Shown here: in pieces, positions 35,334-44,061 of the stretch | Layout of the letters: each line of letters begins with the position of its first letter | Numbering within the stretch: the first letter of the stretch is position 1 | Origin: Desulforadius tongensis | GTDB taxonomy: Bacteria > Bacillota > Desulfotomaculia > Desulfotomaculales > Desulfohalotomaculaceae | DNA: 44,156 nucleotides | Direction of reading: 5' to 3' | Assembly: GCF_016907915.1 (NCBI RefSeq) | Contig: NZ_JAFBCW010000021.1 | Span: forward strand, 1 to 44,156 | Translations under genes and position numbers: made by a program | Notes under the pieces: generated by a model | Told to the model about the DNA's origin: nothing | Databases searched by the model: none | What the model saw: only the letters and a program-made list of their open reading frames with translations

Positions 35334-36273
35334 ATTTCCATCCTTCTGTTTTAAATACTGTCTCGTTTAAATGTACTATGCGCGGCTGAAAATTAAGCTT
35401 CCGCAGCAGTACGCCGTATTCTTCGGGAGTAATATCCTCCCATTTTTTCTCTAAAATGGCCACCAGTAAGGCTTCGATAACATTGGTACCAAAGGAACGA
35501 CCGTTAAACTCCGGGGTGGTGGTAACCAGCATCCCCGCTCCCCGCTGCGCCAGCATCTGAACATCCTGGCCGGTGGTGGTATTGGTAATTATTATCTGCC
35601 CGTTCAATTTCAGGGGCAAATACTTGCGAATAAAGTGAAAATCACCGGCGATCACATCGGCCTCCCGGTAATAGCGGGCATACCTTTCAGCTTTGGCCGG
35701 GTCCTGCCTGTCCTGCTTTTTCCCGGTGGGGTACAGAAAATTAAAGGGCAGTTTGGTTACTACCGGCAGCAGCTTATTGGCTATATTCTCCAGCCTGGCC
35801 ACCGTTTTTACCGGGTAAGGAATTCCCAGGCCAAAAATTAAATCCCCGCAGGTGACATGGCAGCCCGCCTCTTCCAATGCCTCGGCCATACCAAAGCGGT
35901 CTACGGCACTGGTCATAAGTACCCTGCTGCCCGGTTTTAAATAACCCTGGTTTACAAGGTGTTTAACAGCTTCTCTTTCCAGTGTATTTTTTATACCACT
36001 GCCGTCCACCACCGGCGTTTTTTTCAGTGCCCGCACCAGCGGCCTGCTGTCCCGTATCATGTAGCGCTTTTTGCCGGCATACAGGTAAATATCTATACCA
36101 CCCAGTCCAACGGCATCGACGTTACCATCCAGTTCCTTTAATTTTGCCACTGCTTTATTAAAATCCCCGTCGGTGCCCACCCGGCTAATGATAAACTTTT
36201 CATTCAACAGCTCCAATGTAACGGTATGATCCCGTTTGGATGAACCCAGGCTGACACTAACAACTTTTTTCAA
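35332..36273 (-). CDS. Conserved protein annotated as quinate 5-dehydrogenase
   Basis: 313 aa of a clostridial family that databases label quinate 5-dehydrogenase on weak grounds. Visible: KKVVSVSLGSSKRDHTV, DAVGLGGIDIYLYAGKKRYMIRDS, LKKTPVVDGSGIKNTLERE, a Rossmann-like LKPGSRVLMTSAVDRFGMAEALEEAGCHVTCGDLIFGLG, and GAGMLVTTTPEFNGRSFGTNVIEALLVAI. I see no clear cofactor loop of the G-x-G-x-x-G form, so the dehydrogenase label is uncertain. TTG 36271-36273 is chosen because GGAGG lies 7 bases upstream. Not linked to shikimate genes here. Confidence 0.6.
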   Translation of the reverse strand: MKKVVSVSLGSSKRDHTVTLELLNEKFIISRVGTDGDFNKAVAKLKELDGNVDAVGLGGIDIYLYAGKKRYMIRDSRPLVRALKKTPVVDGSGIKNTLEREAVKHLVNQGYLKPGSRVLMTSAVDRFGMAEALEEAGCHVTCGDLIFGLGIPYPVKTVARLENIANKLLPVVTKLPFNFLYPTGKKQDRQDPAKAERYARYYREADVIAGDFHFIRKYLPLKLNGQIIITNTTTGQDVQMLAQRGAGMLVTTTPEFNGRSFGTNVIEALLVAILEKKWEDITPEEYGVLLRKLNFQPRIVHLNETVFKTEGWK

Positions 36274-36343
36274 AGTAAAAGCCTCCAATTTTGTAATATT
36301 ACATATATTAACATTTTAACCAATATATAATAATATTACAACT

Positions 36344-38455
36344 CTACCCTTTTAACTTAAACCGGACAAAAAATGTGGTTCCCGCTGCACTGGTTTCAAA
36401 ATCAATAGATGCATTGTGACGGTTGGCAATGTTTAGGCAGATAACCATTCCCAGCCCGGTTCCCCTGCTTTTAGTGGTTAAAAAAGGCGTACCCAGCCTT
36501 TCCTGTATCTCCGGGGCAATTCCCTGTCCTTCATCCTTTACTGCTAAAACCACTTCATTATTTTCTACATAAGTACTTATATTTAAATTACCCCCGGGGT
36601 CCATGGATTCCAAGCCGTTGCGGCTCAGATTTAGCACTAATTGACGTATTTCCTTTCCATTTAGCAGCAAATCGGGAATACTTTTTAAATTTGTAGTTAC
36701 ATACTTGTTTGTTTCCATGGCATCAGCTTGAATTAGCGGGTATATGGCTTTAATAACGGAGTTGAGATTCTGCATTTTTAATTCTAACGGGCGGTTCTTG
36801 GCCACCGATAAAAACTCGGTAATAATGGCATTGGCCCTGTCCAGTTCTTCTATCATCAGTTCAAACTGCTGTTTATACTCATTAAACTCTGTTTTGCCGG
36901 CCATTACCTGCAGCAAACCCCGCACAGTGGTCATGGGATTTCTAATTTCATGGGCAATTCCCGCCGCCATTTCTCCCACCAAATTCAATCTATCCAGGCG
37001 GGCCATTTCATTTTCCCACTGTTTTCTCTCGGTGATGTCTTCTAAAGTAGTATATACCTGGTAGGGCCTGTCTTCCCCTTCCCTGAACCAGGGTACGGCA
37101 TTAACATTTGCCCACCGGTGTATTCTTCCCTTGGAGTTTAAAAAACCCATTACCACATTTTTTATTTCTCTGCCGGTCTTCATGGAAATCACAGCCGGGT
37201 AATTTTCTGCAGAAATAAAGGAACCATCTTCACGGATTGCCTTCACTGGTAAATCAGCAATCACCCGGCCTTTCACCTCTTCCAGCGGCAGCCCCAGTAT
37301 CTCCTCAGCAGCGGGATTGGCAGAAATCACCCTGCCCTCGGTATCATAGTAGACAACACCCTGTTTCATGGTTTCAAACAGGTTGCGGTACTTTTCTTCT
37401 GACTGTCTAATGGCTTTCTCTGCCTCTTTGCGCCTGGTAATATCCCGGCTGCTGAATATCGCCCCGCATTTTTCTCCTTTCTCATCATATATCACCTTGC
37501 CAATGGTCTCCAACCAAACATAATGACCATCGGCATGCCTGTAGCGATATTCTGCTCTTCCCACTAAATTAGTTCTAACAGCTCTGCTATAAGCAGAAAG
37601 CACCCTGTCTTTATCCTCCTGGTGTATAAATTCAAAAATTGAACGGCCCAATAACTCTTCCTGCTCATAACCCAAAACATTTTTGTGCGAAGGACTGACA
37701 TATCTAAAAACACCATTCAAATCGCTTTCACTTACTGTATCCAGCATGTTTTCAGTAATACGGCGCAGGTATTTTTCACTTTTTTTCAGTGCCTCCTCTG
37801 CCTTTTTGCGCCGGGCAATGTCCCGGTGCAGCTTTTTATTTATCTCCGCCAGCTGGGCAGTGCGTTCTTGAACTAAAATTTCTAAGTTCTCTTTAGTCCT
37901 GCGCATTGCCTCTTCAGATTGTTCTAATTTTATCTGTTTTAATCCCAGGTCAGAAATCATTTCCGCTAACTGCACAAGAAAATTTAAATTGGTACCAATT
38001 TCATCTTCTGAAATAACCGGGACCCGGGTCAACGCCGTTAAATATTCATCTGCATTAAATCCAAACCTTTCCGCCTGGTGCCGGAAGTACTTAAAATCCG
38101 GTTTGCTGGTTAAAAACTGGCTTAAAAACATGGTGGCCAGGTGTTTTCCATCAACGATGATTGGTGTTGCTATCATCATCAACCCGTTTAAACATTTACG
38201 CATCACATAACGCTGGCCTGACTTAACAGTATTAATAAAAAAATTTTCATCAATGTTTTCACTAATGCTGCATCTCTTCTCAGTAAAAAAGTTCCGGCGG
38301 TGAAATTTACTGCAAATGTCCTGCCAGCGGGAATGAACTAAAAAATTTCCACCGGGATCCAAAACGGCATTGCATATTCCCGTAATGTTATAAAATTCAT
38401 CCATCAGGTTTTGTAACTTGGAAATATCCACAACATCTATAAATTTATACTTCAT
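36344..38455 (-). CDS. PocR-PAS-PAS sensor histidine kinase
   Basis: 703 aa, soluble by sequence. Residues 1-165 are a PocR ligand-binding domain (FIDVVDISKLQNLMDEFYNITGICNAVLDPGGN, and Cys in WQDICSKFH and EKRCSIS); 175-230 a coiled coil; about 235-350 and 360-480 two PAS/PAC units (DLNGVFRYVSPSHKNVLGYEQEELLGRS; TEGRVISANPAAEEILGLPLEEVKGR). The kinase core has the phosphorylated His in GEMAAGIAHEIRNPMTTVRGLL and N, G1 and G2 boxes (RQLVLNLSRNGLESM, VKDEGQGIAPEI, TTKSRGTGLGMVICL). No response regulator is adjacent. PocR domains often sense small hydrocarbon-derived molecules. Confidence 0.9.
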   Translation of the reverse strand: MKYKFIDVVDISKLQNLMDEFYNITGICNAVLDPGGNFLVHSRWQDICSKFHRRNFFTEKRCSISENIDENFFINTVKSGQRYVMRKCLNGLMMIATPIIVDGKHLATMFLSQFLTSKPDFKYFRHQAERFGFNADEYLTALTRVPVISEDEIGTNLNFLVQLAEMISDLGLKQIKLEQSEEAMRRTKENLEILVQERTAQLAEINKKLHRDIARRKKAEEALKKSEKYLRRITENMLDTVSESDLNGVFRYVSPSHKNVLGYEQEELLGRSIFEFIHQEDKDRVLSAYSRAVRTNLVGRAEYRYRHADGHYVWLETIGKVIYDEKGEKCGAIFSSRDITRRKEAEKAIRQSEEKYRNLFETMKQGVVYYDTEGRVISANPAAEEILGLPLEEVKGRVIADLPVKAIREDGSFISAENYPAVISMKTGREIKNVVMGFLNSKGRIHRWANVNAVPWFREGEDRPYQVYTTLEDITERKQWENEMARLDRLNLVGEMAAGIAHEIRNPMTTVRGLLQVMAGKTEFNEYKQQFELMIEELDRANAIITEFLSVAKNRPLELKMQNLNSVIKAIYPLIQADAMETNKYVTTNLKSIPDLLLNGKEIRQLVLNLSRNGLESMDPGGNLNISTYVENNEVVLAVKDEGQGIAPEIQERLGTPFLTTKSRGTGLGMVICLNIANRHNASIDFETSAAGTTFFVRFKLKG

Positions 38456-38576
38456 CTCTATCCCCAGACCTTTCCCAACAAAATAATTAATTAAAATGTT
38501 AAGCAATGAGCATCATTATTCCTTTGGATATTTTGCCGAAATTGGTAATATTTTCAGCAGAATCTCAAAAAACAAA

Positions 38577-38605
38577 AGCTGTTGACGCTATTTTTGCCAA
38601 CAGCT
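38577..38605 (-). terminator. Terminator after the small stress-type genes
   Basis: AGCTGTTG (38577-38584) pairs with CAACAGCT (38598-38605); on the minus strand TTTTGTTTTTTG follows. Confidence 0.8.
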
Positions 38606-38615
38606 CTAAAACTTG

Positions 38616-38813
38616 TTAACTTTCCTTATTCTGCTTTTTTCCCGGCTTCACCTCTGAAGCCGCTTCGGCCTGCTCTATCAATTCCAGCGCATCATCCATC
38701 CCGTCAATATACCCTGAAGCCCACACCCTTAACTGCCGGGGCTGCAAAACGGGTGCCTCTTCCTTTTCCCTGATACGTTCCACCGCCTGAGAAAAGTTTT
38801 TCGGTCGTTTCAT
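38616..38813 (-). CDS. Small charged protein, unknown
   Basis: 65 aa from ATG 38811-38813 (the frame is open to 38897, overlapping the gene upstream). KRPKNFSQAVERIREKEEAP, then LRVWASGYIDGMDDALELIEQAEAA: an amphipathic helix ending in Lys/Ser-rich residues, with no signal or membrane segment. I do not recognise it. It starts about 25 bases after the YflT-like gene and shares its terminator, so the two are probably one operon. Confidence 0.5.
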   Translation of the reverse strand: MKRPKNFSQAVERIREKEEAPVLQPRQLRVWASGYIDGMDDALELIEQAEAASEVKPGKKQNKES

Positions 38814-38838
38814 TTGCAGGGCCGCCCCCTCATATAAA

Positions 38839-39234
38839 TTATATTTTACCGCCGTGCCGTTTAACAATACTGACGGCTTGATCCAAGTGCTGCTCATCGG
38901 TTACCGCGGTAACCAGAAAGCTGCTGCCTCCCGCCACCCCGTAACCAGCAGCACCTATTCCACTGACCGATGGATCAGCGGCCAGCAAAACCCTTTCCGA
39001 GCTGCTGTCAAGCTTACTTGTCTGGCCTGATGAAAACAGAGTTAAACTGGTTTGGGTAGGCCCCCCGGTAAGGGCCTGGTTTATTTCCCGGTTGTTTTCC
39101 ACCCCGTAACGGGAAACCCGGTCTACCTGTACATTACTAATGCCCATTTCCTTTAACGCATTGGCTGCTTCCTCCGCCTCTGCCGCGGAAGAAAAATAAG
39201 CCAGTATGGAACGCTCGTTTCTTTTCATGCGCAT
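38839..39234 (-). CDS. YflT-like (general stress 17M-type) protein
   Basis: 131 aa with ERSILAYFSSAAEAEEAANALKEMGISNVQVDRVSRYG at the start, a ferredoxin-like alpha/beta unit seen in Bacillus general stress protein 17M/YflT, and a Gly/Ser-rich middle GIGAAGYGVAGGSSFLVTAVTD followed by EQHLDQAVSIVKRHGGK. GAGGAGGG lies 7 bases before the ATG. Function of the family is not established. Confidence 0.65.
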   Translation of the reverse strand: MRMKRNERSILAYFSSAAEAEEAANALKEMGISNVQVDRVSRYGVENNREINQALTGGPTQTSLTLFSSGQTSKLDSSSERVLLAADPSVSGIGAAGYGVAGGSSFLVTAVTDEQHLDQAVSIVKRHGGKI

Positions 39235-39466
39235 AAAAATACCCTCCTCAGCACTTTAAAATTATTGTTTCCCGGGCCAGCGGCAAAATTCACCGCCTCC
39301 AGCCCGGTAATTTATCCCATTTTCCACTTAAACCTACCTATTTGGATTTTTTTAGTGTATAATACAAACATAATTCATTTTTGTAAGCGAGGTGGTAACA
39401 GCCGGCATTTGATTAACCAATAAATATTACTGAATTATTCCAGAGAATTAACTTGAGGGGGCAGCA

Positions 39467-40819
39467 GTGTTGAAACAGCATCGATTTATCAAGGGTTCTC
39501 TGTTTTCCGCTATTTTGTCAATAATTTTATTATCCCCGTTGAGCATGGCAGAAGCCGGTGAAACATATACCGTGCAGCCGGGGGACAGCCTGTGGAAAAT
39601 AGCAGTTAAATTTGGCACCACTGTGGATGAGTTAAAAGAGGCCAATAATTTATCTGATATAGAAATTGGTGTGGGGCAGAAGTTGATAATACCCGGTGAA
39701 GACGGTGCCGGTGATGAAAAAGGTATTATCTATACTGTTAAACCGGGAGACAGCTTGTTTTTTATCGCCAGGGATTTCGGCATTACAGTAAGCGAACTAA
39801 AAAAGGCCAACAACCTCAAAAGCGATGAAATTCTGGTGGGACAGAAACTGGTAATTCCCGTTGATAAGGGGCAGCAGCCGGAAACCGGCGGTGTTTATAC
39901 CGTTAAACCGGGAGACAGCTTGTTTTTCATCGCCAGGGATTTCGGCATTACAGTAAGCGAACTGAAAGCTGCCAACAACCTCAGCGGTGATGAAATTTGG
40001 GTGGGGCAGCAGTTAATTATCCCCACGGGGGACAAGGAATATAAAGAATATACAGCAGCACCCGGAGACAGTTTGTATCTTATCGCCCAGCGGTTCGGCA
40101 CCACAGTAGACAAGCTGATGGAAATCAACCGGTTAACTGATTACAATTTATACGCCGGTCAGGTGTTAAAAGTACCGGTTCGGCACTCAGAAGGGGAACC
40201 GGCGGGTTGGAATATTCCCCCGGGTGTGGCCCTGCATTACGTGCAGTCCGGGGATACCCTGGGTTCAATTGCCCGGCAGTACGGTTCATCAACCGAAGCG
40301 ATAATAAAAACCAATAGATTGAAAGGTGATCTTATCACCCCGGAAATGCCGTTATTCGTGCCTGTTAATTCTCAAAAACCGGTATACGGTATTGAAGCAC
40401 CAAAGGCACCTAAAAAAGAAGGTTACGGCGAACTGCTGGATTGGGAATACGCCAACTGGCATTTTAATCACCAGAGCACCGGGGTAATTAAGGATCTGGA
40501 AACAGGCATTACATTTAAGGTTTATCGCATCGGCGGCAGCAGCCATGCCGATTGTGAACCGCTAACCGCCAAGGATACCGCCATTATGAAGAATCTTTTC
40601 GGCGGCAGTTGGACCTGGCTGACCCGGCCAGTGATACTCAGCTATGAAGGCCGGGAGATCGCCGCATCAATGGCCGGTATGCCCCATGCCTTTGATACCG
40701 TTCCCGACAATAATTTTGACGGCATGTTTGACCTGCATTTCCTGCACAGCCGTACCCACAATACAAATCAGGAAGATAAAAAGCATCAACAAACGGTGTT
40801 AAAAGCTGCAGGCCATTAA
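39467..40819 (+). CDS. Secreted protein with five LysM domains
   Basis: 450 aa from GTG 39467. Signal peptide LFSAILSIILLSPLSMAEAG, then LysM units at about 33-76, 88-131, 142-186, 192-236 and 259-303 (each Y-T-V-x-P-G-D-S-L...I...L...N.L...I..GQ.L.IP). Units two and three are nearly identical in DNA (about 39733-39797 against 39898-39962), so recently duplicated. The C-terminal 120 residues (GYGELLDWEYANWHFNHQ, DLETGITFKVYRIGGSSHADCEPLTAKDTA, MPHAFDTVPDNNFDGMFDLHFLHSRTHNT) are a conserved Firmicute domain without a known activity; the H-x-D-C and H-S-x-T-H residues could bind metal. Confidence 0.9.
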   Translation: MLKQHRFIKGSLFSAILSIILLSPLSMAEAGETYTVQPGDSLWKIAVKFGTTVDELKEANNLSDIEIGVGQKLIIPGEDGAGDEKGIIYTVKPGDSLFFIARDFGITVSELKKANNLKSDEILVGQKLVIPVDKGQQPETGGVYTVKPGDSLFFIARDFGITVSELKAANNLSGDEIWVGQQLIIPTGDKEYKEYTAAPGDSLYLIAQRFGTTVDKLMEINRLTDYNLYAGQVLKVPVRHSEGEPAGWNIPPGVALHYVQSGDTLGSIARQYGSSTEAIIKTNRLKGDLITPEMPLFVPVNSQKPVYGIEAPKAPKKEGYGELLDWEYANWHFNHQSTGVIKDLETGITFKVYRIGGSSHADCEPLTAKDTAIMKNLFGGSWTWLTRPVILSYEGREIAASMAGMPHAFDTVPDNNFDGMFDLHFLHSRTHNTNQEDKKHQQTVLKAAGH

Positions 40820-40840
40820 GCCATCACATATATCTCATTT

Positions 40841-40870
40841 AATTAAGGCGCGAAAATTCGCGCCTTAATT
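40841..40870. terminator. Terminator after the LysM gene
   Basis: AATTAAGGCGCGA (40841-40853) pairs perfectly with TCGCGCCTTAATT (40858-40870) around AAAT. Confidence 0.85.
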
Positions 40871-41000
40871 TATTATCCTGTAAAAGTACAGCGGTAATTA
40901 TTTCTAAAAGGTAAAATGAATTTTTCGTTCTTAAGAACAGGATTTTTTTATTGTTTTGAGGAAATTGTATGTTTATGCAAATATTTGAGGGTGAAATACA

Positions 41001-41696
41001 TTGCACATAGATAAAAACGAGGTGTTGAGATACCTGGGATATAAGCCGGGCCAAACCAACCTCAGCAGTTCGATGCTGGAAAAAGTAGATTACTATATTT
41101 CCCTGGGCATAACACTGCTGGAACCGGACAGCACATACCGTATATTCAACAGGGTTAAAATTAATGCCGCCGGTGTTGAGCTGCCGGAAGCAGACCTGGT
41201 GCTGCCCGGCCGGAACATTGTCAGCCACCTGCAGCACTGCGGTAAAGTGTGTATTGTAGCTGCCACCATCGGCCCCCGCTTGGAGCACAAAGTGACCGAG
41301 CTTTTCAACCGGGGAGAATATGCCGGAAGCACCATTTTGGATGCAGTGGGCAGTGATGCGGTGGAAAAGGTGGCCGACCAGCTGCAGGAAAAGCTAAAGG
41401 CCCTGGCCGCAAAGCAGGGCTACCGCATCACCTGGCGTTTTTGCAGCGGTTATGGTGATCTGCCGCTGAGTACAAATCAAAAACTGGCCGCCGCCGTTGA
41501 TGCCGGCAGAATAGGTATCACCGTAACAGAAACCTGCATGCTGCTGCCCCAAAAGAGCATCATCGGTATTGTTGGCTTTAACGTCAAAGAAACCGGTACC
41601 CGGTTAACAAACAAATGCGCGTACTGCAGCGCCACAGACTGTGCTTACAGAAACAGGGGTGATAAATGTGCCAAAGCTAATGGAAATGATCCGTAA
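41001..41696 (+). CDS. Stand-alone methionine synthase activation-domain protein
   Basis: 231 aa related to the C-terminal activation domain of cobalamin-dependent MetH, which binds SAM and remethylates inactivated cob(II)alamin. RYLGYKPGQTNLSSSMLEKV, VAATIGPRLEHKV, AGSTILDAVGSDAVEKVADQL, RFCSGYGDLPLSTN (SAM-contact R-x-S-x-G-Y-G-type), TVTETCMLLPQKSIIGIVGF, and a C-terminal Cys-rich NKCAYCSATDCAYR. The TTG start follows GAGGGTG. It overlaps metH by 29 bases, so the two proteins together replace a full-length MetH. Confidence 0.9.
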   Translation: MHIDKNEVLRYLGYKPGQTNLSSSMLEKVDYYISLGITLLEPDSTYRIFNRVKINAAGVELPEADLVLPGRNIVSHLQHCGKVCIVAATIGPRLEHKVTELFNRGEYAGSTILDAVGSDAVEKVADQLQEKLKALAAKQGYRITWRFCSGYGDLPLSTNQKLAAAVDAGRIGITVTETCMLLPQKSIIGIVGFNVKETGTRLTNKCAYCSATDCAYRNRGDKCAKANGNDP

Positions 41697-44061
41697 TCAA
41701 ATACTGGTTTTTGACGGTGCCATGGGCACCATGCTGCAAAAACAGGGTCTGTTAAACGAAGGCTGCCCGGAACTGCTTAACGTGGAGCAGCCGGAGGCCA
41801 TTGAAAACATTCACCGGATGTACGCCGAAGCCGGGGCAGATATAGTGGAAACCAATACCTTCGGCGGTAACAGGATAAAGCTGGCAGAATTTGGGTTAGA
41901 AGAAAGGGTGGCAGAATTAAACGCCGCCGCAGTGAAGGCCGCTAAAAGGGGGTGTGCAAAGGGCACCCTGGTGGCACTGTCGGTGGGACCCACAGGCAAA
42001 ATAATGCAGCCCAGCGGTTCCCTTACCTTTGAAGAGGCCTATGACGTATTTAAAGAACAAATAACCGCCGGCGTACAGGCCGGGGCCGATGTTATCTGTA
42101 TTGAAACAATGTCCGATTTGGGAGAAGCCCGGGCTGCACTGCTGGCTGCCAAGGATGCGGCCCCTGCCGTACCGGTGATCTGCTCCATGACCTTTCAACC
42201 GGACGGCCGTACATTAATGGGCACAGACCCGGTAACGGCGATCATCACACTGCAGTCAATGGGAGCAGACATAGCGGGCGCCAACTGTTCCGGCGGCCCG
42301 GAAGAACTGCGCCGGGTTATTGCCGAAATGTACCAGGTAAGTAAAATACCCCTATTGGTGCAGCCCAATGCCGGCCTGCCGGTGTTGAAAGGCAGTGAAA
42401 CGGTGTTTCCCCTTGGGGCCGGTGAAATGGGCCAATATGCACCCCGGTTGGTGGAAGCGGGAGCATCACTGGTGGGCAGCTGCTGCGGCTCCACCCCCGA
42501 GTTTACCACCGCCATTAAAGAAGCCGTTAAAAAATTAACCCCCCCGGCTCCCCGGTACCGGCCTAAAACTTACGTCACCTCCAGCACCGGCACAGTGATC
42601 ATCGGCAGCGGCCAGCCGGTACAAATTATTGGTGAACGCATCAACCCCACGGGTAAAAAAGCCTTGTCCGCAGAACTGCGCCAGGGATTGCTGGCCAAAG
42701 TGGTTCAAGAAGCAGTACAGCAGGTGGAAAAAGGAGCCACCCTGTTGGACGTCAATGTCGGCCTGCCGGACATTGACGAACCATCCATACTGGTTAAGGC
42801 AGTTAACGCGGTGCAGAAGGTGGTTAATGTACCGCTGCAAATAGACAGTACCGATGTACAGGCCATTGAAGCGGCTTTAAGAGCTTATCACGGCAAGGCA
42901 CTGGTGAACTCGGTTAACGGCAAGGAAGAAAGTTTAAAAACCATCCTGCCGCTGGTAAAACGCTACGGCGCCTGTGTGCTGGGACTGTGCCTGGATGAAT
43001 CCGGCATTCCCAGCAGGGCGGAAGACAGGCTGAAAGTGGCAGAACGCATTGTAAACAGAGCGGTTCAGTACGGTATCCCTAGAGAAGATATTTTAATAGA
43101 CTGCCTGGTGCTCACCGCCAGTGCCCAGCAGCAGGAAGTATTGGAAACAATTAAGGCGGTGCGCTTGGTAAAGGAACACCTGGGCACTCCCACGGTGCTG
43201 GGGGTCAGCAATGTTTCCTTCGGGCTGCCCAACCGCAGGCTGTTAAACCGCACCTTTCTGGCCATGGCATTGGCCGCGGGCCTGGATGCCCCCATTATAA
43301 ACCCCCACGATACCGAAATGATGGACACTATAAAAGCCTCCCAGGTGCTAACCGCAAGGGATGTGGATTCTAAAAGCTATGTTGCCGCTTTCAGCAGCCA
43401 ATCAAACAGCCCGCAGCCGGTAAAAGATACACCAAAAAATACGGCTGAGAACCTGTACCATGCCGTAGTTAACGGCCTGAAAGACGGGGTAATACCGCTG
43501 GTGGAACAGGCCCTTGCTGAAGGAAAAACGCTGATGAACGTGGTAGATGAAGTGCTGGTTCCGGCACTGGATGAAGTGGGCAATAAATATGAGCGGGGCG
43601 AATTCTTTTTACCCCAATTAATGCAGTCCGCCGAAGTGGTGCAGATGGCCTTTAACCGCCTGCGCCGGGAATTGGATTCCAGTGATGTGGATAAAGGAAC
43701 CATAGTTTTGGCCACTGTTAAAGGTGATATTCACGACATTGGCAAAAATATTGTCAAAGTGCTGTTGGAAAACTATGGTTACAATGTGATAGACCTGGGT
43801 AAAGATGTACCACCGGAAAATATAGTGCGGGCCGCCCGGGAACACCGGGCCAAAATGGTGGGATTAAGCGCGCTGATGACCACCACCATTCCCAGTATGA
43901 AGGAAACAATAGAACAGCTTAAAGCCGCAAAATTGGACTGTAAAGTGGTGGTGGGCGGTGCAGTGCTGAACCGGCGCTATGCAGACATGATAAAGGCAGA
44001 CTTCTACGCCAAAGATGCCAGGGAAGGGGTACAGATAGCCCGCCAAATTTTTAAATGTTAG
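41668..44061 (+). CDS. metH: Cobalamin-dependent methionine synthase lacking activation domain
   Basis: About 797 aa. Residues 1-290 are the homocysteine-binding barrel (FDGAMGTMLQKQGL, ETNTFGGNRIKL; zinc cysteines in GANCSGGPEELR and GSCCGSTPEF). Residues about 310-590 are the methyltetrahydrofolate barrel (IGERINPTGKKAL, LDVNVGLPDIDE, PLQIDSTDV, LVNSVNGKEE, GVSNVSFGLPNRRLLNR). About 595-680 is the cap (EVLVPALDEVGNKYERGEFFLPQLMQSAEVVQ), and the end is the B12 domain with VKGDIHDIGKNIVKVLLENYGYNVIDLG (D-x-H-x-x-G). The SAM-binding activation domain is absent and supplied by the overlapping gene upstream. GTG 41668 is chosen because AGGGGTGAT precedes it. TAG at 44059-44061. Confidence 0.95.
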   Translation: MPKLMEMIRNQILVFDGAMGTMLQKQGLLNEGCPELLNVEQPEAIENIHRMYAEAGADIVETNTFGGNRIKLAEFGLEERVAELNAAAVKAAKRGCAKGTLVALSVGPTGKIMQPSGSLTFEEAYDVFKEQITAGVQAGADVICIETMSDLGEARAALLAAKDAAPAVPVICSMTFQPDGRTLMGTDPVTAIITLQSMGADIAGANCSGGPEELRRVIAEMYQVSKIPLLVQPNAGLPVLKGSETVFPLGAGEMGQYAPRLVEAGASLVGSCCGSTPEFTTAIKEAVKKLTPPAPRYRPKTYVTSSTGTVIIGSGQPVQIIGERINPTGKKALSAELRQGLLAKVVQEAVQQVEKGATLLDVNVGLPDIDEPSILVKAVNAVQKVVNVPLQIDSTDVQAIEAALRAYHGKALVNSVNGKEESLKTILPLVKRYGACVLGLCLDESGIPSRAEDRLKVAERIVNRAVQYGIPREDILIDCLVLTASAQQQEVLETIKAVRLVKEHLGTPTVLGVSNVSFGLPNRRLLNRTFLAMALAAGLDAPIINPHDTEMMDTIKASQVLTARDVDSKSYVAAFSSQSNSPQPVKDTPKNTAENLYHAVVNGLKDGVIPLVEQALAEGKTLMNVVDEVLVPALDEVGNKYERGEFFLPQLMQSAEVVQMAFNRLRRELDSSDVDKGTIVLATVKGDIHDIGKNIVKVLLENYGYNVIDLGKDVPPENIVRAAREHRAKMVGLSALMTTTIPSMKETIEQLKAAKLDCKVVVGGAVLNRRYADMIKADFYAKDAREGVQIARQIFKC

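Noticed and set aside
39560-40360. Regular repeats taken as a CRISPR-like array
   Set aside because: They are LysM codon repeats inside one open reading frame. No CRISPR array is visible anywhere in the window.
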